From Sergeia podlipaevii (lineage: Eukaryota; Euglenozoa; Kinetoplastea; Trypanosomatida; Trypanosomatidae): a stretch of DNA of 64,000 nucleotides. The notes beneath the pieces were generated by a model that worked only from the letters and a program-made list of their open reading frames with translations, was not told where the DNA came from and made no database searches. The stretch covers positions 62,001 through 126,000 of the forward strand of contig JASANZ010002274.1 of assembly GCA_030849805.1 (NCBI GenBank). The letters run 5' to 3'. Below are positions 1-9,040 of the stretch, one piece after another (position 1 is the first letter of the stretch; each line of letters begins with the position of its first letter). The translations under genes were made by a program, and so were the position numbers.

Positions 1-439
1 ACGAAAAAAAAAAAAACGAGCAGGAAAGGGAAAAGCTACGTTATATGAAAACAGTAGTCTATAGAGTTTGGTATGCATCCGTTATGAATTTTTCATAGTA
101 AGGGGACAGGTGCTGAGAGGGAAAGGCAGGTCAGTTGGCTCCGGCATTATTGCCTCACTCCTATACTTGTGTTACGTATTTAAAGGTAAAATAATGAAAA
201 CCCCTGACGCAAGGGATAGAAGCACACAATAGCGCTTTGATAAGTTTCCCACTTGCAGTTCAACGGGAAATTGTTCCGAAAATAGAGCTTTCTATTCTCA
301 CACGTCTTTATTTTTTTCTCAGTGTTTTCATACTTTTTTTTCTTCGCCTTCTTTCTTCTCTCTCCGAGTACAAAAATTTCATTCACATACATTCTTATAC
401 ATAGACACACAGAGTCAAAAGAGAAAAAAAAGGGAGGGA
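1..439. other. 5' spacer with splice acceptor for first gene
   Basis: AT-rich spacer without a credible gene. A T/C tract at about 331-365 is followed by the first AG at 367-368, the likely spliced-leader acceptor for the PHD-type gene that starts at 440; this would give a leader of about 70 nt. The window opens inside this spacer, so the upstream gene is not visible. Confidence 0.6.
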
Positions 440-1795
440 ATGCCACCAACAGATCGAACCATTACGAAGAAGAGGAAACGAGTCGAATTTGGCGGCGTTA
501 CGATCATTTCAATCCCCGCCCGAGGCCATGAGCAGTCTATCGGGACTTACACATTTGATGAGGACACTCCCCCGTGGGCTGTGCCAATAGAGCCGCGCAC
601 GCCACTGGATGAACTGGGCCTGCTAGGGGGTCATGCCGCGCCTTCTCAAGCGTCACCGCACACTCTCCTTGGAGGTAGCCCACAAGATATGGGAGACGAC
701 GACTGCGCGCCATTCAGCGCTTCTCCGGACCCACAGTGCTCGCCAGCGGTGCCAACAACCCAGCGACCACGCAGCGCAACACTACTCATCGAACAGTCAT
801 CTCGCAGCAGCAGCAGCTGCAGCCACAACGGCAGTGCCAGTGAAAGCGCCACATTAGACGACGCGACAGAAATTGCGCTGATGGTAGCAGCGAGCAAGAA
901 CATTTTTCTCGGTAGCGATGCGTTGCAGCAGGCACCATCCCCCGCAGACATAAATGGTGGAGTTGCCACGGCACGAGTTGCGAACGTCATGAACGGTTCT
1001 GCGGCCTCGTTTGGGGCCATGAATGAAGGAGCTCACTCGCCTACAGAGTCACAATTGCGGATTGCTCTGGACGACGTCATTGGTGCTACTCCACTTTCGC
1101 AGTGCTGTCAGGGTGCCGTTACGACGGCTAGGGTAGGCTACGACGATCTTACGTCTTCGGAGCCGTCTGCAGCACGCAAGCGTCACCGTCATCCTTTGCA
1201 GGAGGCATTGCTGGGTGCGGAAAACCATGACATACACAATAGTAATGAAGAAGAAGAAGAAGAGGAAGAAGAAGGCGGTGGGGATCTCGCGGAAACTAAT
1301 CATTGCGTGAAGGCGAGACGTCTTGATCAACACGGGTCCTTTCTCCCGGTAACACGCAAGCTCGACCTCAGCAGCAGCGGCAGCAGCAGCAGTGAGCCGC
1401 TCGTCTGTGCATTTTGCAAACATCTGGCGCCAGCAGGAGATGCAAATGCGCTTGACGCCGAAGGCGTTCATTGCCATTTCGCCTGTGCTTTGTGGTGCCC
1501 AGAAGTGTACTTTGAGGCTGTGGAAGGCGAAGCAGGGGGTGGAAGTCTGCGCTGCGTCAAGGCAGCGCTGGAGCGAAGCGCGAACATCAAGTGTGCGGTG
1601 TGTCGTAAGGGAGGAGCCGCGGTGGGCTGCGTGAATCGATATTGTCAGCTTAGCTACCATGTAGTTTGTGCTGCGACAACAAACGCCCAGATAGACAGAG
1701 AAGCATTTCTGATTCGATGCCCGCGGCATGCGGTTGCTTCCAAGGATGTGCATAACGGCGCGACAATCGGGGGAGTTTCAGAAACGATTACATAG
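440..1795 (+). CDS. Extended PHD (ePHD) zinc-finger protein
   Basis: Predicted 451-residue protein. The first 320 residues are low complexity (Ser, Ala and Gln rich, with a run of glutamates near residue 270) and probably disordered. The C-terminal part, about residues 323-430, carries the Cys/His spacing of an extended PHD finger: CxxC at C323/C326, an HxxxC and W in the pre-PHD knuckle, then CxxC, a GC, Cx3-type YH, and a final CxxH ending at C427/H430. In other eukaryotes this module (PHF6, BRPF, JADE) binds nucleosomes or DNA and usually follows a canonical PHD finger; here it stands alone. A chromatin role is inferred from the family only. The ATG at 440 follows an A-rich leader and a predicted acceptor at 367-368. 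Confidence 0.8.
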   Translation: MPPTDRTITKKRKRVEFGGVTIISIPARGHEQSIGTYTFDEDTPPWAVPIEPRTPLDELGLLGGHAAPSQASPHTLLGGSPQDMGDDDCAPFSASPDPQCSPAVPTTQRPRSATLLIEQSSRSSSSCSHNGSASESATLDDATEIALMVAASKNIFLGSDALQQAPSPADINGGVATARVANVMNGSAASFGAMNEGAHSPTESQLRIALDDVIGATPLSQCCQGAVTTARVGYDDLTSSEPSAARKRHRHPLQEALLGAENHDIHNSNEEEEEEEEEGGGDLAETNHCVKARRLDQHGSFLPVTRKLDLSSSGSSSSEPLVCAFCKHLAPAGDANALDAEGVHCHFACALWCPEVYFEAVEGEAGGGSLRCVKAALERSANIKCAVCRKGGAAVGCVNRYCQLSYHVVCAATTNAQIDREAFLIRCPRHAVASKDVHNGATIGGVSETIT

Positions 1796-2369
1796 AGGAA
1801 GAAAAGGGGGTCATTGTACTCTGCGTAGAGTGTAGATTATATATATATATATTTATTTATTTATTTATTTATTTGCTTTTTCTTACCTTTGTTTTGTCAA
1901 AACAGAGAAGAATTTCTTTGTTTTTCAAAATTGTTGAAAGACAATTCTTCAGGTATGCGCACGCAAAATTTTTACCTTTTGCTTTCTTTTCATTTTTTTT
2001 TTAAGCGCCACTATTGATGTTTGCTTTTTGCTTATCATTGCCATTGATATATTTTCGGTTTTAAAAAAAAGTCTCTATTTTTGTCATTGCTTTTTCGATG
2101 AACACTGCATATAACTTTAGCAAAGTTCCAAGATTCTGCGCTACGTTAAACAAATGGTATTCTGCCCCCCCCCCCTTTCTGTTAATTGATGTTTGCTTTT
2201 TTATTTTTTATTTTCCTCGCTCATCCGTCTCTCTCTCTCTCTCTCTTTTTTTTTTGTTTGATAGTACCGCAATTTTTTGACCTGAGTAAGTCAGTTACTT
2301 TCTCTAGTTTGCTGCCACTGTGCGTCCCACAAACATAGAAAGGGAAAAAACAAAAATAGAATAGAAGTC
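1796..2369. other. Intergenic spacer
   Basis: Holds an ATTT repeat near 1845-1875, long T tracts, a C run at 2165-2176 and a CT repeat at 2227-2246 followed by T9. The first AG after that pyrimidine stretch is at 2263-2264 and is the best acceptor for the next gene. No gene seen. Confidence 0.55.
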
Positions 2370-2789
2370 ATGCTCAACGCTTCAGAGCTGAACGCAGTGA
2401 TCAAGGCAGCGGTGGGCAGCGGGGTTGATCTTGCGCTGCTGCTTGAACCAGGTGGCACCGTCATTTCTTCTGCCTCCGCAGATCCTCAGTCTATCACCCC
2501 TGAGATGTACGCCACCAGCGTTGCAGCCACCACGAACCTATGGCGCTCCTATGCTCGCAGTGATCTTAGTATCAATAAGCTAACCGTCAGCGTTGAAGAG
2601 AGCGCACTTGAGCAAGTGCTGCTGTGCTTTCCTGATAAAAAAATGTGCGTGATGTCAGTGGCGGATACCGTGGTATTGTGTCTCGTGGCTTGCAATCCAG
2701 CTGTGGAGATGGGATTGCTCAAACTGAAGGCTGCCGCGGTACAGAGGGAACTAGACGCGAGACTTAGGCCTTTGGTTGTTCAGCCTTAG
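2370..2789 (+). CDS. Roadblock/LC7 protein, LAMTOR2-like
   Basis: Complete 139-residue protein spanning one Roadblock/LC7 domain. From the first residue it follows the pattern of LAMTOR2 (p14, a Ragulator subunit): an initial ML, a helix, GV followed by a hydrophobic LLL strand and a glycine turn, a serine-rich loop, a helix containing N-L-W-x-x-Y-x-R, a strand pair around residues 80-100, and a closing helix GLLKLKAAA like the GMLKAKAQA of the animal protein. Length is close to LAMTOR2 (about 125). In animals and fungi this protein is part of the lysosomal scaffold that recruits Rag GTPases and TORC1; whether that function exists here is inference. Alternatives are another Roadblock protein such as a dynein light chain, though the N-L-W helix favours LAMTOR2. 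Confidence 0.7.
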   Translation: MLNASELNAVIKAAVGSGVDLALLLEPGGTVISSASADPQSITPEMYATSVAATTNLWRSYARSDLSINKLTVSVEESALEQVLLCFPDKKMCVMSVADTVVLCLVACNPAVEMGLLKLKAAAVQRELDARLRPLVVQP

Positions 2790-3116
2790 CATGAATAGAA
2801 AGAAATCCGTGTGTGTGTGTGTGTAGCTAGCCATTTAAGTTGCTTTGTTCCCTACTGCTACCTTCTTTGCTTATTGTGCCTACTTGAGTGGGGTCTGCAT
2901 ATGATATTAATAAACATTGATTGAATCTGACTTTCAAACAACAACAACAAAAAAAAAAAAAAAATGTTGCCTGAATATTGCGTGGTTTAAGCACTGTGGA
3001 TCTATTTCATGAAATTTTATGGTCACCTTTTTATATGCTTTTTTTTCGTTTGCTTGCTACTACATTCCACAATAGCATAAAAGGAGCTTGCTATATATAG
3101 CTGTAGCTATTCCTCG
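2790..3116. other. Intergenic spacer
   Basis: Short spacer with a GT repeat (2811-2824) and an A-rich run near 2940-2963. A T-rich stretch at 3026-3060 precedes an AG at 3074-3075, a plausible acceptor for the insertase gene. No gene seen. Confidence 0.5.
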
Positions 3117-4592
3117 ATGCGCCTGCTGCGTGGGCGTTTTCCTTCGGTGTTTGCCAGCACGCATCGCTTCGGTGCTGGTACGCGGGCAATGGCCCCGGCA
3201 CTGTGCCTCACAAGGTGCACTTTTTCTTCTTACTCCACCGCCGCCGCTGCGGCAGCCTCAGTCAGTACAACGGCAGCAACAGCAGCGTCGTCCTCGCCCA
3301 CCACGATGGCATCCTCGGCAAGCGGGGGCACAGACTACTTTTCTCTCCTTGATCGCATGTGGAACAGAAAGTGGTTTGGTACAGTTGACGACCGCACTTC
3401 TCTTGCGACTGCAACGTCACCAGAGGAGTACCACTCACTCTTCACGGATCTGTACCTGGCGTGTCAGAACTCTCTCGGGCTGGAGGCGTGGGCGGTCATT
3501 TTGCTCTTCGGCGGTCTTACGCGTCTCATAACGCTGTACTTTTCCATCTATGGCGAGCGCGCCTCTGCGCGAATGCAGTGCGCGCTTCCCGAGCTCAAGG
3601 CCCCGCAGGAAGCGTTTAACAAGGTTTACTATAACGACAACGCCGCTGCACTGGAGGTGCAACTTGCGGCGAGCGTGCTGAAGGGAGAGCGGCGGCGTGT
3701 GTTTGCGGAACATCGCACGTCAAACCTACGCTGTCTTTCCTCTATCTTTACAGCCCCGCTTCTCATGTACTGTTTATACCAAGTCTCAGCGCTCTGCGAG
3801 AATCCTCTTGTGGGCGTGGGCACGGGGTCTTTCATGTGGTGTACGGCACTTGTACTGCCAGATCCGTACTGCATCCTTCCCGCTACCTTCTGTGCACTGA
3901 CGCTGATGAACTTTGAATTGTCCCTTAGAAGAGAGCTCAAGACGGGCTGGATGAAAAGCATCATCTGGGGAGCTCGCCTGGCGTGCGTGTGCGCGATCCC
4001 CGTCGCTGCTTCATTCCGCTCCGGTGTGTGCCTCTACTTTGTGGGCATGAGTCTCGTTGGTCTGCTGCAGCCTATTCTACTCCGTGTGCCCGCCTTCCGT
4101 CGCATGTGGAACTTTCCAGAGCTTCCGCACATTGAGAAGCAGGTAACGCCCGTCGACATGCAGCACCACAGAACTGCGGGAGGAGCACCAGCAACCAAAA
4201 ATGGTGAGGCGGAGAAGGACCAGCTGCAGGCCTGCATGACGGTGCAGTTCCCTTTTCTGAGTCGACTGCTGAACCCTGAGGTGGAGGAAAACGCGCAGCT
4301 CTTCACGCCCACCACACCCATAAAGACCCTCCGCCCACATCCTGCAGCTACCACCAGCGCTGCTGCCACTCGCTTTGCACCTGGCAGCAACCCCCTCATG
4401 CGGGAGGTGCCGCTAGGTGCAGGTGCAGCAGCCTCAACGCCGATCCAGACTGGCAAGATGGATGCCAAAAGGTCAAAGTCCAACCGAGGGAACAACTTTG
4501 TGTCTGGCGGCTGGAAAAGCCCTCAAGTGCACTTTACTGAGGAAGATTTCTTATCCGATGATAACACGGAGAAGAAGAATCAAAGAAAGTAA
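3117..4592 (+). CDS. Oxa1/YidC/Alb3-type mitochondrial membrane insertase
   Basis: Predicted 491-residue protein. The N-terminus is rich in Arg, Ser, Thr and Ala and nearly free of acids, as in a mitochondrial targeting peptide. Residues about 120-325 have the Oxa1 arrangement: a first membrane segment (AWAVILLFGGLTRLITL), a basic charged helical hairpin facing the matrix, then membrane segments near residues 205, 240, 285 and 300, ending with LLQPILLRVPAFR. Oxa1/Cox18 proteins insert mitochondrially made and imported proteins into the inner membrane. The C-terminal 150 residues are hydrophilic, basic and poorly conserved; in Oxa1 the matrix tail binds mitoribosomes, and this one could do the same. 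Whether it is the Oxa1 or the Cox18 paralogue cannot be decided by eye. Confidence 0.75.
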   Translation: MRLLRGRFPSVFASTHRFGAGTRAMAPALCLTRCTFSSYSTAAAAAASVSTTAATAASSSPTTMASSASGGTDYFSLLDRMWNRKWFGTVDDRTSLATATSPEEYHSLFTDLYLACQNSLGLEAWAVILLFGGLTRLITLYFSIYGERASARMQCALPELKAPQEAFNKVYYNDNAAALEVQLAASVLKGERRRVFAEHRTSNLRCLSSIFTAPLLMYCLYQVSALCENPLVGVGTGSFMWCTALVLPDPYCILPATFCALTLMNFELSLRRELKTGWMKSIIWGARLACVCAIPVAASFRSGVCLYFVGMSLVGLLQPILLRVPAFRRMWNFPELPHIEKQVTPVDMQHHRTAGGAPATKNGEAEKDQLQACMTVQFPFLSRLLNPEVEENAQLFTPTTPIKTLRPHPAATTSAAATRFAPGSNPLMREVPLGAGAAASTPIQTGKMDAKRSKSNRGNNFVSGGWKSPQVHFTEEDFLSDDNTEKKNQRK

Positions 4593-5193
4593 GGCAGACT
4601 TTAACTCAATAGAAGGACAGGCGCTGCTGTTGCTGCTGCTGCTGCCTGTGAGTGCCCGGATTTTGATGAGTGAAACAAATCAATGCGTCTTATCCAAATG
4701 TTTAAAGTGAAAAAAGAAAACGTGGCTTTTTTTTTGCATGGATTGACACAGTGCGTTGTGATTTAATATTATTTTAATATTGCGCACATAAAACAGTTCG
4801 ATAAACAAAAGAATTTCTTTTGTAAAAAATGCAACGCACACATCTTTTTTTATATATTTTTATTTAGGGAGATAAACGTTTTTCTTTGCTTTCCCTTCGA
4901 CATATCGACTAACATGTATATTGACATTATTATTATTTTTCTTTTTTTGCGTTTTGTTTTCCTTTTCTTCGTTACTGTCGTATATATATAAATGTTTGTT
5001 CCATAGAAGCAACGCTGCACAACGGCACACTCACACGTGTGCATCAATCTAACATACTATACACACTAGGTACGTGTGAGCTGCCAACTACAGTTAAGGT
5101 TCTCTTTGATTTATAATTGAAGGGAAATCGCAGGAGATAGGATTTAGCAAGAAACCAAAAAAAGAGGAGCAAAAAGAACGTGAGCACGTGTGA
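4593..5193. other. Intergenic spacer
   Basis: Contains a GCT repeat just after the stop (4623-4643), then AT-rich sequence. A T/C tract at about 4931-4976 is followed by the first AG at 5005-5006, the predicted acceptor for the PSD gene. No gene seen. Confidence 0.5.
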
Positions 5194-6300
5194 ATGCTCT
5201 CACGCACTCTCAATCGCCGCTTTTTCAAGGATGATCGCTCGCGTGGCTTCGGCAACCCCATGAGGCGGTGGGTATATCACTACGTGGTAGCGGGCATTGT
5301 TGCTGCGGCTGGGGGTCTCATTGTCTTTGCCTATCAGCGCGCGAAGTGGGAAGCCGCACGTTACGCAGATACTCGTGGCGAGTACCTCTGTGGGTCCAGC
5401 ATGGCGGACTTTCTGACGCTTCTCCCCTTCAATCGTCTATCAAATGCTTTTGGAAGTGTCTCAGAAGCCGGCCAACTGCCTGCTGCAGTACATCAATACC
5501 TCATTAAGCGCCTTATCAAGTACTACCAGGTGGATATGACGGAATCTGCAGAGCAGCATTTTGAGTCGCTGCAGGACTTTTATGTGCGTGAGTGGCGCCC
5601 TGAGTGCCGCCCCGTAGCGAGCGGTCCTTCAGTGGTGGCTGTGGCGCCATGTGACGGGCAGGTCATGAGTGTGCAAGAGAATGTGACGGGCACGACGCTC
5701 ACTCAGGTCAAGGGACTAACCTATGGCATACAGTCACTGATGCGCACGACATTTGGAGAAGTTCCAAAAGGTCGAAAGCGCGTTGCCGCAGTGATACACC
5801 TGTGCGCCGGTGACTTTCACCACGTCATTGCACCCGCTGCTTTCAACTGCGCGGAAAGCATCTATGTGCCAGGCTGCCTGCTGCCCACCACTGGCGCCGG
5901 CATGCATTGGATACCATCCGTGCTGACGCTCAACGAACGCGTCATCGTGCATGGCACTATGCCCGAAGAACCCCGTAAGGCTACGTCGAAGCTCTTCTTC
6001 TCAGCTAGTGCAACATCATCTCCCTCTCAGTTTGCTATGGCACTTGTGGGGGGGACGCTCTCGGGTAAGATCAAGCTGGCCTTTGATCAACGTATTCGCA
6101 CAAACTTTCTAGATCCACCCGAGTACGCAGTGTACACACCGTACGCGTCGTGCCCTCTGTTGCCAGCAGGCTCACGTGTTGGCACGTTCTTCTGGGGCTC
6201 CACCGTAGTTGTCGTCATGGATGTCCCAAAAGACGCGACCTTCATAGTACGCGCTGGGCAAACTGTCAAGGCTGGCGAGCCATTCTTACAAGTAGCCTGA
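5194..6300 (+). CDS. PSD: Phosphatidylserine decarboxylase, mitochondrial type
   Basis: Predicted 368-residue proenzyme that converts phosphatidylserine to phosphatidylethanolamine. An Arg-rich N-terminus and one membrane segment (about residues 27-46) suggest the mitochondrial inner membrane. The family's key sites are present: the Asp of the C-D-G motif at D154, the DFHH motif at H209/H210, and near the C-terminus the W-G-S-T motif with self-cleavage expected between G335 and S336, where the Ser becomes the pyruvoyl group. Bacterial and yeast mitochondrial enzymes have LGST at this point, so Trp in the first position is a variant but the G-S-T core is intact. Ends with TGA. The ATG at 5194 gives a complete targeting region. 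Confidence 0.92.
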   Translation: MLSRTLNRRFFKDDRSRGFGNPMRRWVYHYVVAGIVAAAGGLIVFAYQRAKWEAARYADTRGEYLCGSSMADFLTLLPFNRLSNAFGSVSEAGQLPAAVHQYLIKRLIKYYQVDMTESAEQHFESLQDFYVREWRPECRPVASGPSVVAVAPCDGQVMSVQENVTGTTLTQVKGLTYGIQSLMRTTFGEVPKGRKRVAAVIHLCAGDFHHVIAPAAFNCAESIYVPGCLLPTTGAGMHWIPSVLTLNERVIVHGTMPEEPRKATSKLFFSASATSSPSQFAMALVGGTLSGKIKLAFDQRIRTNFLDPPEYAVYTPYASCPLLPAGSRVGTFFWGSTVVVVMDVPKDATFIVRAGQTVKAGEPFLQVA

Positions 6301-7027
6301 GAAGCAGTTGCGCTGAGAGGCAACAATGGATAGATGAATCTATTGCAGGAAGCCATAGGTGTTTGAAGAGTTGAGGGAACGACAACTAATATATATGAGG
6401 CGGAATGCAGAGGATACAAGAGTGGAGATGGATGCCTTTTTTATTCACATAATTGTTTTGTTGATCCACTGATGGTTGTTCTATGGATATCTGTTCCTGT
6501 GCGTCGGTGTGGCTTGACCTACCTACAAGGCTAGTTCACTTCAAGGGTATCTACCCCTCCACTCCTGTTTTTTTTTCTTCTCTTTTCCCTCTTCTTGCTG
6601 CTTTGCTGAGCTTACATGAGCAACTAACTAAAGTGTTGCCACACATTTGAAAAAGGCAGAAAAAAGACATAGAGATCTCACTTTCCCTTGCTGTATACGC
6701 ATTTGTATATGAGCACTCTTGCGGAAAGACTGTTCTAGTCACTATTGTCTTCTTTTCTCCTGATAAATAACTTCTTGCCTTGTCTCTTTGCCTATTCTCA
6801 ACACATGTATATTAAAGGGAAGTATTCGAGCTGAAAAAAGCGCCTTTAATCCTCTTCTACCCCCCACCGCACTGTGTGTGATTTCACTCCACAGTGTCAT
6901 AGATTGTACCATTTCACCCCCCCCCCTTTTGCTTTTTTCTTTTGCTGCTTTGTCTGCTCTCTAGTCAACGCTGCAATTTTCTGATAAAGGACTGTGCATA
7001 GCGTGGCCCCCTACCGAGCGTATGTAG
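6301..7027. other. Intergenic spacer with strong acceptor
   Basis: AT-rich spacer with no gene. It ends in a pyrimidine tract (about 6914-6962, including a run of about ten Cs) directly followed by AG at 6963-6964. Confidence 0.6.
6914..6964 (+). promoter_or_regulatory. Predicted spliced-leader acceptor (polypyrimidine tract + AG)
   Basis: Nearly unbroken T/C tract ending in C-T-A-G; AG at 6963-6964. It would give the downstream coiled-coil gene a leader of about 63 nt. Confidence 0.65.
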
Positions 7028-8545
7028 ATGTTGTCTTTAGAAGGACTAGAGAATTGTAATGAAAGGCTTACTGAACAACTTCGTCAGCGCGAGTTTCATC
7101 TTGCGGAACTCATTGACGAAGTAGTGTACGCCACTGCCCAACGTGATGAGGCGCTTCGTCATCTTCACACGCAAGTCAACACATGTGTACACGATGCCGC
7201 CAGGCACTTCGCACCCACTCATGCAACCCACAGTAGCGCAGCCAGTGGTACACAGTCAATGAAAGACGTTGTACGCTCTCTGCTGCAGCTCCAGACGATT
7301 CTCTTTAGCGAAGTTGTGCTTCCACTTCTGCTTCGTCCTTGTGTTGGTGGACAAAGACACGAAAGTAGCGCAGGGAAGATTGCTCTTCGCTATGAGTCCG
7401 TCCGTCACTCGCTGGAAGCGTATCTGGCGGAACCTTCTGTTTCTCAACCAACGAAGCAGCTAGCGTTTGCGGTGCTGCGTGAGGTATCGATGGTCGTCAA
7501 TAGCTCTCCAGCAGCCCTCGCTGTCCCGCAAACACCGTCATCGTGTAGCGATACGTCTCCGGACGAGGGCGGGAGGAGTCAAGGACAGATGGAGCGCGCG
7601 TTGGCGCTAAGTGCGCAGCTGCTTGGCAGACAGAACGAGATGCTGGCGCTGCTTGGTGAAGCGGCTAGCGAACTTGCGACAGATGCGGAGACCCCAGATG
7701 GTGTGCAGCGACGACGACGTGCTCGTAGCGAAGCCCCGGGAAATAGTCAAAGGGTTACTGCTCAGGAACCCGCATGCGACGTCATTGGGTTGCAACTTCT
7801 CACGGCAGAAGCGAATGTGGAGACCCTCACGAAGAAGCTGGCTGATTCCAAAGCGGCACTGGAGTACATGACTGATGAGAAACGACGCATTGAACGCAGT
7901 CTCGCAGACGCGCATCGCTGCACCATGGAGGAGCAGGTGAGGTCTGAGGAGTTGCGTCGACGCGTGGCAGAGCTAGAAGCGCAAGGACTCGACCGCGCGC
8001 ATCGGCCAGCTCCTCCTCCCCCTCTTCCCTCACCGCCTCCGCAGCCATCACTTGACCCTGGAGCAGAAGCCCTATCCGGAGTGAAGGCAGGTGCGGCAGC
8101 GGTAGTGCAGTCCCTGCGTGAGGAGATTCTGCTCATGGCTACCAGCAGAGAGATACAGCGCACGGCTTTTGAGGCGGAAATTGCCACCTTGAGACACGAG
8201 ACGGAAGCTGACGTCAGGCGCAGGCAGCTTTTGCCACCTCCACCTCCAAGTGAGTCTCAGAAGCGCCACAGCTATGAACAACAAGAGCACACGGCACGGC
8301 TAGAGGCTGCGGTTGCGTCGCTGCGCGAGGAACTGCAGGTCATGGCGGCCCGCGATGTGCTGCGGCAGCAGGGGCGAGAAGAGGAGCGGCGACGCCTGCT
8401 ACGCGCACACGAGGAAGAGCGAGAACGGCTACGCCAAGAGCGAGATGAGTGTCAGCAACTGCTAGATCACATGACCGAGGAGGTGCAGTCTATGGCAGCG
8501 GAGAACCGTGCGCTCCGTGCAGATCTTTCCATAAATTGCCTTTGA
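7028..8545 (+). CDS. Coiled-coil protein with proline-rich linkers, function unknown
   Basis: Predicted 505-residue protein that I do not recognise. Residues 1-45 form a Glu/Arg-rich heptad helix, residues 75-160 a more globular helical region, and from about 195 to the end there are three long coiled-coil segments (about 245-325, 355-400, 415-500) rich in Glu, Arg, Leu and Ala. Two proline-rich linkers, near 330-345 and 400-406, break the coil. There are no membrane segments or catalytic motifs. Such proteins in trypanosomatids are often part of the flagellar or cortical cytoskeleton; this is a guess from composition only. The ATG at 7028 is the first after the predicted acceptor. Confidence 0.75.
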   Translation: MLSLEGLENCNERLTEQLRQREFHLAELIDEVVYATAQRDEALRHLHTQVNTCVHDAARHFAPTHATHSSAASGTQSMKDVVRSLLQLQTILFSEVVLPLLLRPCVGGQRHESSAGKIALRYESVRHSLEAYLAEPSVSQPTKQLAFAVLREVSMVVNSSPAALAVPQTPSSCSDTSPDEGGRSQGQMERALALSAQLLGRQNEMLALLGEAASELATDAETPDGVQRRRRARSEAPGNSQRVTAQEPACDVIGLQLLTAEANVETLTKKLADSKAALEYMTDEKRRIERSLADAHRCTMEEQVRSEELRRRVAELEAQGLDRAHRPAPPPPLPSPPPQPSLDPGAEALSGVKAGAAAVVQSLREEILLMATSREIQRTAFEAEIATLRHETEADVRRRQLLPPPPPSESQKRHSYEQQEHTARLEAAVASLREELQVMAARDVLRQQGREEERRRLLRAHEEERERLRQERDECQQLLDHMTEEVQSMAAENRALRADLSINCL

Positions 8546-9040
8546 TGCGAGAATGTATGTTATGGTGGTATGCGTTCATATATATATATATATATTTTTC
8601 CCTTGTGCCTAGATTGCCTATATATATATATATAGCATTATTGTTTATTGCAATAATTGCTTGCTCGCTCCGTTCATTTATTTATTTTTACGTCGACTTT
8701 ACAGGGGGGGGGGTGTTTGTTTGTTTTTTTGCAGTTGTTCTCTCCATGATTTTTTTTTGTCTTGCTTACATATATAGTTGATTGCAAGGATATAAAGAAA
8801 AAGTTTTTCTTAAGCCACATGTCTGTATTGTTCTCCCAACGCTAGTTGAACGGTGATGAAACACCTTTTTTCTTCAATTGTCTGTCAAATGAGCCTCTTT
8901 TATAATTATTATTATTCATGAAGCCCTCGATCTTATTTTAATTTTTGCATTTCAGCAGAGCACACGGCATCGCTTTATAGATAAAAAGGCAAGGGAGGGT
9001 AAAAAGTGTGTATATATACATCTTGTTTTTTGGTCGCTTC
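8546..9040. other. Intergenic spacer
   Basis: Two short TA repeats (8579-8595 and 8619-8633), a G run at 8704-8713 and T tracts. A weak acceptor, TTTCAG with AG at 8954-8955, precedes the next gene. No gene seen. Confidence 0.5.

Noticed and set aside
1049..1753. 234-residue antisense frame within the ePHD gene
   Set aside because: Covers the zinc-finger codons in reverse and contains a run of Phe from the Glu repeat; no independent support.
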